From contig NZ_CDBK01000088.1 of the NCBI RefSeq assembly GCF_000819785.1, positions 6,064-70,063 on the forward strand: DNA of 64,000 bases, in the 5' to 3' direction. This document shows, in pieces, positions 28,149 to 37,400 of this stretch (position 1 is the stretch's first letter; each line of letters opens with the position of its first letter). The stretch comes from Aeromonas caviae. Lineage in GTDB: Bacteria; Pseudomonadota; Gammaproteobacteria; Enterobacterales; Aeromonadaceae. The position numbers and the translations under genes are program-made. The notes under the pieces are model-generated. The model ran no database searches and was not told the origin of the DNA. It saw nothing but the letters and a program-made list of their open reading frames with translations.

Positions 28149-28841
28149 ATGATAGTGACAAGATCCGAGGATGATGCCGTATTGACCACAGAGGACGTAC
28201 TGCTGAGCCTGTGCAATTCGGTGACGAGCGTATTGAGTGCGGCGACCCAGACCCAGGTGCGCTTCTCCGGCATGGTGCAGCGGATCAGCAAGACCTGCCT
28301 CAAGCCTGACATCGGCTGTTTCGTGCTGTTTGACGGCGGCTTCTCCGGGCTGGTGGTGATCAACTTCTCCGCCGCCGCGGCCATGGAGCTCTACCAGAGC
28401 TACATGCTGAGCATGGGGCTCTCCAAGGAGGATCTCGCCATCTCCCACACCTCGGACGAGGTGAGCAACGTCATGGGCGAGCTGATGAACCAGATCGTCG
28501 GCAGCTTCACCACCAAGGTGGGGCGCGAGCTGCAGACCCACATCACCCAGAACCAGCCCAAGATGCTGGCGCTCAACAAGCAGGTGATGCTGAGCGTCGA
28601 CACCAACCTCGACAATCCCGAGACCCGCCGGGTGACCTTCTTCACCGCCAGCAACAACATCTTCTATCTGGAGCTGGCCATGGACAAGACGGAGTTTATC
28701 CGGATCCATGATGGCGGCGTGCAGGAGGAGGTGGATCCCGACGAGCTGATCGCTCAGGCCAAGCAGTCAGCCAAACCGGCACCGGCGGCCGCGCCGGCGA
28801 GCAACGAGCACGACGATCTGCTGGATTCCCTCGGCATCTGA
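28149..28841 (+). CDS. CheX-like DUF3334 protein
   Basis: Cytosolic protein of 230 aa. The core resembles the CheC/CheX phosphatase fold: SDEVSNVMGELMNQIVGSF near residues 100-118 contains an ExxN-type catalytic pair, followed by the FTTKVGRELQTH strand. CheX-family enzymes dephosphorylate CheY or related REC proteins. The C-terminal 40 residues are an Ala/Pro-rich linker ending in an acidic peptide EHDDLLDSLGI, which could dock a partner. It lies alone; DUF3334 assignment is from memory. Confidence 0.72.
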   Translation: MIVTRSEDDAVLTTEDVLLSLCNSVTSVLSAATQTQVRFSGMVQRISKTCLKPDIGCFVLFDGGFSGLVVINFSAAAAMELYQSYMLSMGLSKEDLAISHTSDEVSNVMGELMNQIVGSFTTKVGRELQTHITQNQPKMLALNKQVMLSVDTNLDNPETRRVTFFTASNNIFYLELAMDKTEFIRIHDGGVQEEVDPDELIAQAKQSAKPAPAAAPASNEHDDLLDSLGI

Positions 28842-28864
28842 TGGTCGAGGGTTGTGCAAATGAA

Positions 28865-28890
28865 GAGGCCACCCCGGGGGTGGCCTCCTT
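28865..28890. terminator. Convergent terminator
   Basis: GAGGCCACC-ccggg-GGTGGCCTC hairpin followed by CTTGCTT. It lies between the CheX-like gene and the DUF2860 gene. Confidence 0.7.
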
Positions 28891-28902
28891 GCTTGGTACG
28901 GG

Positions 28903-29901
28903 TCAGAAGTTGTAAAGCAGCCCGGTACTGAAGCGAAGCGCCTCGGCATCGTAGAAGTCGATGTCGGAGTCGGCGCTGGAGTAGGCCGCGGTGAAGGTGG
29001 CGGCAAGGGGTTTGATGCCGAACAGGTTGTGCCAGAAGAAGGTGCCATTGAGGGCGAACTCGCTGGCATCGGCGCGCTGGCCGAACAGGGGATTCGCCTC
29101 GTCATACTTGCGCTTGCCGGCGTAGAGGTTGCTCACGATGGACCACTGGGAGGCACGCTTGGCATAGGTCAGCTGCAGACCGGTGTTCTTGAAGCTCTCC
29201 GCACTCCCGTCCAGGCGGGCCTCCTTGTAGAGGAAGGCGGGCTCCAGCAACTGGTCGCCGCCGAAGTGGTACTGGTAGGAGAGTGCCAGGTCGTGGACCT
29301 TGCCATTGCGGCTCAGCATGGAGGCGTAGTGGGTGCCGTGGGTCAGGTCATATTGCTGGCCACTGCGCTCCTCGTCGAGCTCCACTTCCCGGCTGGTCAG
29401 GGTGGCGTAGACGTTGCTGCCCCAGATCCTGTCCCAGGCAAAGCGCACCCCTTTCGAGGTGAGATCGGTGGCGCTGCGATCCACGCCGGTGGCGAAGGGA
29501 TCGCTCCACACTTCCACCGGCATGAGGTTGAACACCAGGGAGGTGGCGACGATACCCTTGTCGCCCATCTCCTGGCGCAGACCGAGTTGCTGGGTAAAGT
29601 CGAAGCGCACCGCGTCCTGGATGAGGTTGCCGAGGAAGACCTGGGTGCGGGTATCGGCGAAGGTGTAGCGGATATCGGCATTGAGCAGCGGGCTCAGACC
29701 GCTTTCGCGGCCGGGGGAGCCCAGATCATCGATACGGCTGTTGCTGTCGTCACCGGCATAGAAGTTGGACTTGTGGCTGCCGGCATTGACCCCGCCCAGC
29801 AGAAAACCGGACCAGCCGGTCTGGCGGGGGATCTCCCCCAGATCGGCGTGGGCGGTGGTGGCGACCAGCAGGCCAAGGCTCAACAGAACATGATTTCGCA
29901 T
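28903..29901 (-). CDS. DUF2860 outer-membrane beta-barrel protein
   Basis: Predicted outer-membrane protein of about 332 aa. A signal peptide (MRNHVLLSLGLLVATTAHA) is followed by alternating beta-strand segments such as DLALSYQYHFGG and LQLTYAKRASQWSIVSNLYAG. The last residues LRFSTGLLYNF end in an aromatic, the BAM recognition signature. DUF2860 proteins occur in Vibrio and Aeromonas; cargo is unknown. Start at 29901 is chosen for the signal peptide over an in-frame start at 29919. Confidence 0.75.
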   Translation of the reverse strand: MRNHVLLSLGLLVATTAHADLGEIPRQTGWSGFLLGGVNAGSHKSNFYAGDDSNSRIDDLGSPGRESGLSPLLNADIRYTFADTRTQVFLGNLIQDAVRFDFTQQLGLRQEMGDKGIVATSLVFNLMPVEVWSDPFATGVDRSATDLTSKGVRFAWDRIWGSNVYATLTSREVELDEERSGQQYDLTHGTHYASMLSRNGKVHDLALSYQYHFGGDQLLEPAFLYKEARLDGSAESFKNTGLQLTYAKRASQWSIVSNLYAGKRKYDEANPLFGQRADASEFALNGTFFWHNLFGIKPLAATFTAAYSSADSDIDFYDAEALRFSTGLLYNF

Positions 29902-30095
29902 CGGGTATGCTCCTGACATAACGAATGAGAAGGGTGACAGTGCGCCCCGGTGGAACCGGTGCTGACTGAGGCATGGCAGGCATGCTACCCCAGCCGGAGT
30001 GTGACGTTAATCAATAATTGAATACGCGACGGACAAGAGTTCATGGCGCCGTACTGGTATCCTGTTTGCGCAAGAAAAGGGGAGAAAACAACGAG

Positions 30096-32408
30096 ATGAA
30101 GCAGATCAAATCCTGGGCGCAATATTACGTCGACCTGATGACCAAGCTGGGACTGGTGCGCTTCAGCATGTTCCTGGCCACCGCCATCATAGTGCTGGCC
30201 GTGTCGATCCAGATGGGGGTGACCCTGTTTTTGCGCGGCACCGTGGACATCGTCGACCTGGTGCGCTCTGTCTTCTTCGGCCTGCTGGTGACCCCCTGGG
30301 CCGTCTATTTTCTCTCCATCGTGGTGGATCAGCTGGAGGACTCCCGCCAGCGGCTGACCCGGATGGTGCGCAAGTTGCAAGACATGCGCGAGCGGGATCT
30401 CGAGCTCAACAGCCAGTTGCAGGAGAACATCAGCCGGCTCAACGCCCAGATCGCCGAGACCAACCGGGCCGAGACCCTGCGCCAGCAAGCCATCGAGGAT
30501 CTCGAGAACGAAGTGTTCCAGCGGGAGAAGGCCCAGCTGCATCTGGGGGAGCGTACCGCCCTCTTGCGCTCCTTCATCGACTGCTCCCCCGATCTGGTCT
30601 ATTACCGCAACGAGGACGAGCAGTTCTCCGGTTGCAACCGCGCCATGGAGGAGCTCACCGGCAAGGTGGAGGCGGAACTCATCGGCCTGACCCCGTTCGA
30701 TGTCTACAAGCACGACATCGCCAGCAAGGTGGTGGAGACCGACAAGCAGGTCTTCGCCCAGAACGAGCCGCTCACCTATGAGCAGTGGCTGGAGTATCCC
30801 GATGGCCGCAAGGCCTACTTCGAGCTGCGCAAGGTGCCCTTCTTCGACCGCTTCGGCAAGCGGCTCGGCCTGCTCGGCTTTGGTCGCGACATCACCGAGC
30901 GCAAGCAGTATCAGGACAAGCTGGAGAAGGCGAGTCGGGACAAGACCACCTTCATCTCCACCATCAGCCACGAGCTGCGCACCCCGCTCAATGGCATCGT
31001 CGGCCTGAGCCGGATGCTGATGGATACGCCCCTCGATGCCAGACAGCAGCAGCAGCTCAAGACCATCCACCTGAGCGCGGTGACGCTCGGCAACATCTTC
31101 AACGACATCATCGATCTGGACAAGCTCGACCGTCGCCGGCTGGAGATTGCGCCGGCTCCGCTGGATTTGCCCGCCTTCCTCGACGAGCTGGAGACGCTGT
31201 CGCGCATCCAGGCGGAGCAGAAGGGGCTCTACCTGCACTTCGACCGGGACGGCGACATGCCCCAGTTCGTGATGGCGGACGGCACCCGGCTGCGTCAGGT
31301 GCTGTGGAACCTGGTGGGCAATGCGGTCAAGTTCACCGATGAAGGGGGCGTCACCATACGCTGTCTCGCCCACGCCGCTGATGAACCGGGCAAGCTGGCG
31401 CTGCACTTCGAGGTGGAAGACACCGGGGTGGGCATTCCCCGCGCCCAGCAGGAGAAGATCTTCGCCATGTACTATCAGGTGCAGGGCAAGAAGCACGCCA
31501 CCGGTACCGGCATCGGTCTTGCGGTCTCCCGCCAGCTGGTGCAGGCCATGGGTGGTCAACTCTATGTGGACAGCGACCCGGGCGAAGGCGCCTGCTTCAC
31601 CGCCGAGCTGGAGGTGGACTGCGTCGAGCCCAAGGCCGCGGCCCCGGAGCCCGAGATGCCCTCCCTCGACATCCTGCTGGTGGAGGATGTGGAGCTCAAC
31701 GTGACCGTGGCCTGCGCTCTGCTGAACAAGCTCGGCCATCAGGTCAAGGTGGCGCGGGATGGTGCAGAGGCGCTGGCCATGGCCAACCCGGATGATTTCG
31801 ACTTGATCCTGCTCGACATCCAGTTGCCGGATATGACGGGGTTCGATGTGGCGGAGCAACTGCTCGCGCGCTACGGCGACAGCCTGCCCCCCATGGTGGC
31901 GCTCACCGCCAATGCCACCGGCGATCGCCAGTACTACCGGGATCACGGCATGCAGGATGTGATCAACAAGCCGCTGGGCTCCAAGGCGGTGCGGGAGGTG
32001 ATAGGCCACCTGTTTGCGGATCTCGCCGGGGACGAGGCGGACGAGCAGGACGATGTCCACCATCAGGATGCCCTGCTGGATCTGCCCTTCCTCACCGATT
32101 ACGCCAGCACGGTCGGCAAGCCGGTGCTGCTCTCCAGCGTCGAGCTGTTCGAGAAGATGATGCCGGACTACATGGCGGTGCTCGACTCCAACATGATTGC
32201 CAGGGATCAGGCCGGTGTGGTGGAGGAGGCCCACAAGATCAAGGGGGCGGCGGGCTCCATCGGCCTGCGCCGGTTGCAGCAGACGGCCCAGCTTATCCAG
32301 AGCCCGGATCACCCCGCCTGGTGGGAGAACGTGGAAGACTGGATTGAAACCCTGCGCCGGGAATACCCGGGTGACATCGCCCGCCTGCGGCGCTGGCTGC
32401 TCTCGTAG
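30096..32408 (+). CDS. arcB: Aerobic respiration control hybrid sensor kinase ArcB
   Basis: Inner-membrane redox sensor (770 aa) that phosphorylates ArcA under low oxygen. Order: two TM helices (about 25-45 and 55-77), coiled coil, PAS (about 155-260), HisKA with His292, HATPase, REC with Asp574 and Hpt with His713. E. coli ArcB uses His292, Asp576 and His717. The redox Cys180 is present (FSGCNRAM), but the equivalent of E. coli Cys241 is Tyr (GRKAYFELRK), and a new Cys163 appears (DCSPDLV). Start has GGGGAG upstream. arcB-dgt are closely spaced. Confidence 0.96.
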   Translation: MKQIKSWAQYYVDLMTKLGLVRFSMFLATAIIVLAVSIQMGVTLFLRGTVDIVDLVRSVFFGLLVTPWAVYFLSIVVDQLEDSRQRLTRMVRKLQDMRERDLELNSQLQENISRLNAQIAETNRAETLRQQAIEDLENEVFQREKAQLHLGERTALLRSFIDCSPDLVYYRNEDEQFSGCNRAMEELTGKVEAELIGLTPFDVYKHDIASKVVETDKQVFAQNEPLTYEQWLEYPDGRKAYFELRKVPFFDRFGKRLGLLGFGRDITERKQYQDKLEKASRDKTTFISTISHELRTPLNGIVGLSRMLMDTPLDARQQQQLKTIHLSAVTLGNIFNDIIDLDKLDRRRLEIAPAPLDLPAFLDELETLSRIQAEQKGLYLHFDRDGDMPQFVMADGTRLRQVLWNLVGNAVKFTDEGGVTIRCLAHAADEPGKLALHFEVEDTGVGIPRAQQEKIFAMYYQVQGKKHATGTGIGLAVSRQLVQAMGGQLYVDSDPGEGACFTAELEVDCVEPKAAAPEPEMPSLDILLVEDVELNVTVACALLNKLGHQVKVARDGAEALAMANPDDFDLILLDIQLPDMTGFDVAEQLLARYGDSLPPMVALTANATGDRQYYRDHGMQDVINKPLGSKAVREVIGHLFADLAGDEADEQDDVHHQDALLDLPFLTDYASTVGKPVLLSSVELFEKMMPDYMAVLDSNMIARDQAGVVEEAHKIKGAAGSIGLRRLQQTAQLIQSPDHPAWWENVEDWIETLRREYPGDIARLRRWLLS

Positions 32409-32437
32409 ACACGACGCCTCAGGCAAGGAGCCACGAC

Positions 32438-33814
32438 ATGTATGACCGTTTGATCCCCCCCGAGCGCATTCACCCCTGGGGAGACGAAGACCTGCTGGAG
32501 GCGACGGAGCAGGACCGCACCCGCATCGTGCAGGCGGCGCCGGTGCGTCGGTTGCAGCAGAAGACCCAGGTCTTCCCGCTCGATGTGAAAGCCTCGGTGC
32601 GCAGCCGCCTCACCCATTCGCTGGAGGTGCAGGAGACCGGTCGCCAGATCAGTCGCCGCATCCTGGCGGCGCTGCCGGACGGAGTGGTGTGCGAGGGGGC
32701 CTTCATCAATCTGGTGGAGATGTCCTGCCTGTTGCACGATGTCGGCAACCCGCCGTTTGGCCATTTCGGCGAGCAGGTGATGAGTCAGTGGCTTGCCCAG
32801 GAGCTGGACGGCCTCTTCGCCCGTGCCCACGACCAGTTGCCGAGCCCCCAATGGGCAACCCTTCGCCAGGATCTGCTGGTGTTTGACGGCAATGCCCAGA
32901 GCCTGCGACTGGTGCACAGCCTCCATGAGCTGAACCTCACCCTGGGGCAGCTGGCGGCGCTGTGCAAATACCCGCAGCAGCCCCTGCCGGGCCTGCACCA
33001 TCCCCAGGGCTATGGTCAGCACCACGGCTGGACCAGCAAGCGCGGCATCTTCTTCAGCGAACAACCCCTCTATCGTGCCCTCGGCCAGAGCCTGGGGCTG
33101 GCCGAGGGGTGCCGTCATCCGCTGGTCTACATCATGGAGGCGGCGGACGACATCTCTTACTGCATCGCCGATCTTGAGGATGCGGTGGACAGGCGCATCC
33201 TCACCCAGAGCGAGCTGCTGACAGCCCTGCGCGAGGCGGACGAGGGCGGTTACATGGCCGACCTGCTCGATGAGGCGCTTGCCTCCGGTCGGGGGTTCTT
33301 CCCCCATTTTCGCCAGCATCTGACCCGGGATCTGGTGGCGCTTGCCGCCCATACCTATGTGGCCGAGCACGATCAGATCCTGAGCGGGGCCTATCCCCAG
33401 GCGCTGCTGCACGGCCAGGCTCCGGCAGCCCGGGTACTCGATACCCTCAAGCGGGTGGCTCGCGAGCTGGTGTTCATGCGCCCGGAGGTGGAGGCGCTGG
33501 AGCTGGAAGGCTATGCCGCCCTGCGCGGAGTGCTCTCCACCTACGCCTGCCTGCTGGCCCTGCCCGCCAGCCAGTTCGAGCGGCTGCTCGCAGGCAACGG
33601 CGGGAGCGAGCTCTTCTTTGCCCGACGGCTGTTCCACCGCCTCTCTGCCCGCCACCTCAAGGCGTATCGACTGGCGGTGGCGAGCCGGGATCCCCGTTTC
33701 GAAAAGGAGAGCGAGCAGGAGTGGTACTACCGGGTGCGGCTGCTGCTCGACTATGTGAGCGGCATGACGGATACCTATGCGCTGGAGGAGTTCCGGCTGT
33801 TGTCAGGGATTTGA
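32438..33814 (+). CDS. dgt: Deoxyguanosinetriphosphate triphosphohydrolase-like protein
   Basis: HD-domain dNTPase of 458 aa that removes triphosphate from dGTP or related dNTPs. Metal ligands are visible: RSRLTHSLEVQETGR (His near 60), LLHDVGNPPFGHFGE (HD pair near 102) and a downstream Asp in MEAADDISYCIADLEDAVD (near 235). Length is near E. coli Dgt (505 aa), slightly shorter, so it could also be the dGTPase-like type-2 subfamily. It starts 30 bases after arcB and is probably cotranscribed. Confidence 0.88.
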   Translation: MYDRLIPPERIHPWGDEDLLEATEQDRTRIVQAAPVRRLQQKTQVFPLDVKASVRSRLTHSLEVQETGRQISRRILAALPDGVVCEGAFINLVEMSCLLHDVGNPPFGHFGEQVMSQWLAQELDGLFARAHDQLPSPQWATLRQDLLVFDGNAQSLRLVHSLHELNLTLGQLAALCKYPQQPLPGLHHPQGYGQHHGWTSKRGIFFSEQPLYRALGQSLGLAEGCRHPLVYIMEAADDISYCIADLEDAVDRRILTQSELLTALREADEGGYMADLLDEALASGRGFFPHFRQHLTRDLVALAAHTYVAEHDQILSGAYPQALLHGQAPAARVLDTLKRVARELVFMRPEVEALELEGYAALRGVLSTYACLLALPASQFERLLAGNGGSELFFARRLFHRLSARHLKAYRLAVASRDPRFEKESEQEWYYRVRLLLDYVSGMTDTYALEEFRLLSGI

Positions 33815-33837
33815 CTGAACCTCTTTTTGGCCGCATT

Positions 33838-33853
33838 CCACCCATATGGGTGG
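33838..33853. repeat. 16-bp perfect palindrome upstream of DUF1127 promoter
   Basis: CCACCCATATGGGTGG is its own complement. It ends nine bases before a -35 hexamer, the usual place for an activator or repressor operator. The binding protein is unknown. Confidence 0.6.
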
Positions 33854-33861
33854 GAGAGATA

Positions 33862-33890
33862 TTGCGTAAAATTCGGTGTTTTTTTACACT
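33862..33890 (+). promoter_or_regulatory. Sigma-70 promoter for 30-aa ORF and DUF1127 gene
   Basis: TTGCGT (33862-33867) and TACACT (33885-33890), 17 bases apart. A start near 33897 would give a leader of about 210 bases before the DUF1127 gene. Confidence 0.65.
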
Positions 33891-33930
33891 GCGGCAACTT
33901 GTTCAACTTTCACACGGTAAGGAGACGACC

Positions 33931-34023
33931 ATGCAACATTCCATGTTCAACGTTGCGTTCGATCGCTGCTCTGGCAGCGCGAAGACTCGTGCTCTTTATT
34001 TGCCGCGTGGAGGGGACAGGTAA
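33931..34023 (+). CDS. Putative 30-aa leader peptide
   Basis: Short ORF with a very good RBS (AAGGAG at 33919-33924, seven bases before ATG). The peptide is MQHSMFNVAFDRCSGSAKTR followed by ALYLPRGGDR. It is basic and shows no run of a single amino acid. Its stop codon TAA (34021-34023) lies inside a small hairpin followed by a T-run, so translation could affect that hairpin. No family known. It could be a regulatory leader or a genuine small protein. Confidence 0.5.
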   Translation: MQHSMFNVAFDRCSGSAKTRALYLPRGGDR

Positions 34024-34036
34024 CACCTGCTTTTTT
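34017..34036 (+). terminator. Terminator-like hairpin overlapping the 30-aa ORF stop
   Basis: CAGGT-aac-ACCTG plus C and T6. The stem has only five pairs, so it is weak, but the T-run is good. The ORF stop codon falls in it, as in attenuators. Confidence 0.45.
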
Positions 34037-34037
34037 C

Positions 34038-34065
34038 ATCACCCGCGGTTGTCCCGCAGGGTGAT
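34038..34065 (+). promoter_or_regulatory. Eleven-pair hairpin in DUF1127 leader
   Basis: ATCACCC-GCGG (34038-34048) pairs with CCGC-a-GGGTGAT (34054-34065), one bulged A. No T-run follows. It lies 43 bases before the DUF1127 start and may affect mRNA stability or translation. Confidence 0.5.
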
Positions 34066-34107
34066 CACCTCTCTCCGGGGGAACCGCACGTTCAACTGGA
34101 GAATATT

Positions 34108-34311
34108 ATGTCTATCGAACTCGCCCTGCTGCGCCACGTAGAGACCCTGGTTCAAAAAAGGATCACCCGGCTGGAGCGTCGCGTCAGCTACCTGCACCTT
34201 TCGCCAGCCCTGCTCAAAGACATCGGGCTGGAAGGGCAAAATGTGCAGATCGCCCACATCCGTGAGCGGGAGTTTCAAACCGGTTTCCGGCTCGGGAACC
34301 GAATAACCTGA
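34108..34311 (+). CDS. Small DUF1127-family protein
   Basis: 67-aa basic helical protein. The C-terminal half carries the DUF1127 pattern LSPALLKDIGLEGQNV (a leucine-rich helix then a D-I-G-L turn); the first half is RHVETLVQKRITRLERRV. DUF1127 proteins are small, often stress-induced, and in some alphaproteobacteria are tied to RNA metabolism; the role here is unknown. RBS CTGGAG precedes ATG 34108. It is preceded by an elaborate leader and followed by its own terminator. Confidence 0.7.
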   Translation: MSIELALLRHVETLVQKRITRLERRVSYLHLSPALLKDIGLEGQNVQIAHIREREFQTGFRLGNRIT

Positions 34312-34342
34312 TGGGAGGGGGCATGGCCCCCGACCTGGTGGA

Positions 34343-34367
34343 TGGCAGGCCTGGGCCTGCCATTTTT
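34343..34367 (+). terminator. DUF1127 terminator
   Basis: TGGCAGGC-ctgg-GCCTGCCA followed by T5. Confidence 0.88.
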
Positions 34368-34455
34368 CTTTCCTGATGAGCATTGTCTCAATTTAGTTGT
34401 CGCACATTGCGCCAAACACTCTATGATCCCCCTCCGTTTCGTATGGGAGTTGATA

Positions 34456-37400
34456 ATGTTCCGCCGCTGCTGTCGTCTCATCCTGCTATGTGGTCTGGCT
34501 TTCTGGAGCCTGATGGTTGCGGCTGTGCCGGCGCAACTGGACCAGAGCAACTTCACCCTGGACGAACTGCACTGGCTTGCCACCCATGATGAACTGGTCG
34601 TCGGCATGCCTTCGGCGGCCTGGCCACCCTATGTCTATACCGATGGGCGCGGCAACTTCACCGGCCCCCTGGATGAGTTCGCCTCCCAGATTGCAGCCAG
34701 GCTGGGGGTGAGCCTTCGCTACCGTGCCTATGCCAACAATGCGGCGGTCCAGCAGGCCTTGCTGGATGGCAAGGTCGACATGTTGATCGGGGTGGCGCCG
34801 AGCCCGACCCGCACCCTGCAGATGCAATTTACCTCCGAGCTGATGGCACTGCCCCGGGCCGTGCTGTTGACGGGGGGACGGGAGAGCCTCTCTCTGGAGG
34901 AGGCCTATGGGGTGCGCTGGGTCTGCGTCTTCGGTGTCAGCGCCTGCGATGAGCTGCTGCGCCTTGGGATCTCGAATCTGATCACGGCCGACAGCCGTGA
35001 CGAGGCGATCTTCATGCTCAAGGAGGGCAAGGCGGATGCCTATCTGGCCGAGCTGCCCATGCTGAACAGGCTGCAAGCCATGGCGGGCATGGCGCTGGCC
35101 AGGATCGACTGGATGAGGGATACCTCCCTCGCCATGGCCGTGGCGCCCGGGAATGATGTCTTGCAGGGACTGCTGGAGCGGGCCCTCGAGGATATCTCTC
35201 CCTTGGAGCGTCGCGCCATTCTGGAGGCGGGGGACATCCTCGACTATGCCCTGGTGAAAAGGAGCAGGGAGATCGTCTTCAATCCGCAGGAGCAGGCGTG
35301 GTTGCAAGCACATCCGGTCATCCGCTACGGGGTTGCCCCGGATTGGCCCGGGATGAGCGAGGTGGACGACAGGGGGCGGCTCAAGGGGCTCATTGCCGAT
35401 CTGCTGACACTGATGAGCCAGCGTGCCGGGCTCCAGTTCACCCTGGTGCCGACCCGGAGCTGGGCCCAGAGCATGGCGCTCTTCCAGGATCGCAAGCTGG
35501 ATCTCATCCCGGCCATGACTCCCACCGCGGAGCGTCAGCAGTTTGCCCGGTTTACCCCCAACTACGCGTCGATCAACCGGGTGGTCGTGGCGAGGCAGGG
35601 GATGGCCGAGCTCACCGCCGCCAGGGCACTGAAAGGGCACAGGGTGGGCATGGTGGGGGGCTCGGTGGAGCAGGTCTTGCTGAGCGAGGTGGGGGCCATC
35701 GCCGTGCCGGTGGCCAGCGATGCCGAATTGCTGCCCCTGCTGGACCAGCAGAAGGTCGACTATGTGCTGATGAGCACCACCACCCTGGAGCAGTCGCTGC
35801 AAAAGGGATTCAGCGACCGCTACCAGGTGGTCTTCTCCGGCAGCGACCTGCGGGTACCCATCGCCATGGCGACCCAGTTGCAGGACCCCATGCTGCAGCA
35901 GATCCTCACCAAGGTGTTGATCGCCATTCCCCCCGACGAGCTCTCCGCCCTGGAGAAAAAGTGGCTCTCCCTGACCATACAGACGGGACTGGATCCGAAG
36001 ACGGTGCTGCTCTGGTCCTCCCTTGGCGGCGGCATTTTCCTGCTCTGCCTCTTGCTGTTCATGGGCTGGAACCGGACGTTGCGCCGCCAGATCAGCCAGC
36101 GGCGGGAGGCCGAGCGGCGGCTCGAGGAGCAGCTGGTGTTTGTCCAGATGATGCTGGATGCCCTGCCCAACCAGGTGGTGCTGACCAACGAGCGCTATGA
36201 AGTGGCAATGACGAACCGGGCGTACCGGCAGATGTTTCTCGGCGGGGAGAACCTGACGGGCTCCTATGAGCGGTTGCTCCAGGATCGATTGCCCGAGTCG
36301 ATCCGCGCCAGGGTGATGGAGGAGGATGCCAGCGTCTGGGAGAGCGGAGAGGAGCTTCATGGTCGGGGCGAGATCCGGTTTGATGACGATCGCCTGCACC
36401 AGATGATCTACACCAAGCGGCTCTTTGCGGGGCCCGATGACAAGCGGCTCGGGATCCTGACCGTGCTGACCGACGTGACCGAGCTGGAGCAGGCGCGGTT
36501 TGCGGCCCAGGAGGCGCAGACCCGGCTGACCCAGATCACCGACAGCATGCCGGGTCTGGTCTATCAGTATCACTGGCTTGGGCCGGGCAAGGGGCACTTC
36601 CTCTACACCTCGCAAGGGGTCAGGGAGATGGTGGGGGTGGAAGAGGACCTGGTCGGCATGGCGGTCACCGGTGCCTCCATCCTGGGGCTGACAGGCAAGG
36701 CGCACCAGGACTTCGTGGCCACGGTGGATCGTCATGCCCTGAGCATGCAGCCGCTGGATCTCGAGGTGGAGATCCGGCGCCAGGGGGAGGCGGGCTATTT
36801 GCAGATCCGTGGTCACTTCGTTCACCAGGAGGGGCTTGAAGGGGTCATATTGAACGGCGTGGTGCAGGACATCACCAAGCTCAAGCGCCAGGAGCTGGAG
36901 CTGCGCCAGGCCAGGCGGGTGGCGGAGGAGGCGACCCAGGCGCGCAGCCGCTTCCTCGCCACCATGAGTCATGAGCTTCGCACTCCCATCTCCGGCATGC
37001 ACGGCATGCTGGAGCTGCTGCAAATGAGCGCGCTGGACGACGATCAGCGCTACATGTTGCGCAATATCTCGACCTCCACCAACCATCTGCTCTATCTGGT
37101 GAACGACATCCTGGACTTCTCCAAGATGGAAGCCGGGCAGTTGCAACTGCACCCCCATCACTGCCGCCTGACCTCGGTGATTTGCGATGTCATCCGGGGA
37201 CATGCGGCCCTGGCCTATGGCAAAGGGCTCAACGTGACGCTGCGGTGGGGGAAGACGGTGCCGGATCTGGCCTGCATCGACGGGATAAGGGTGGGGCAGG
37301 TGATCTCCAATCTGTTGAACAACGCGGTGAAGTTCACCGAGGCGGGGGCGATCGCCATCCAGGTGGATTATGAAGACGACCGGCTGGCCTTCCGGGTCCG

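Noticed and set aside
29985-32426. 813-codon minus-strand frame antisense to arcB
   Set aside because: Same reason: ArcB on the plus strand is unambiguous and the antisense product resembles no family.
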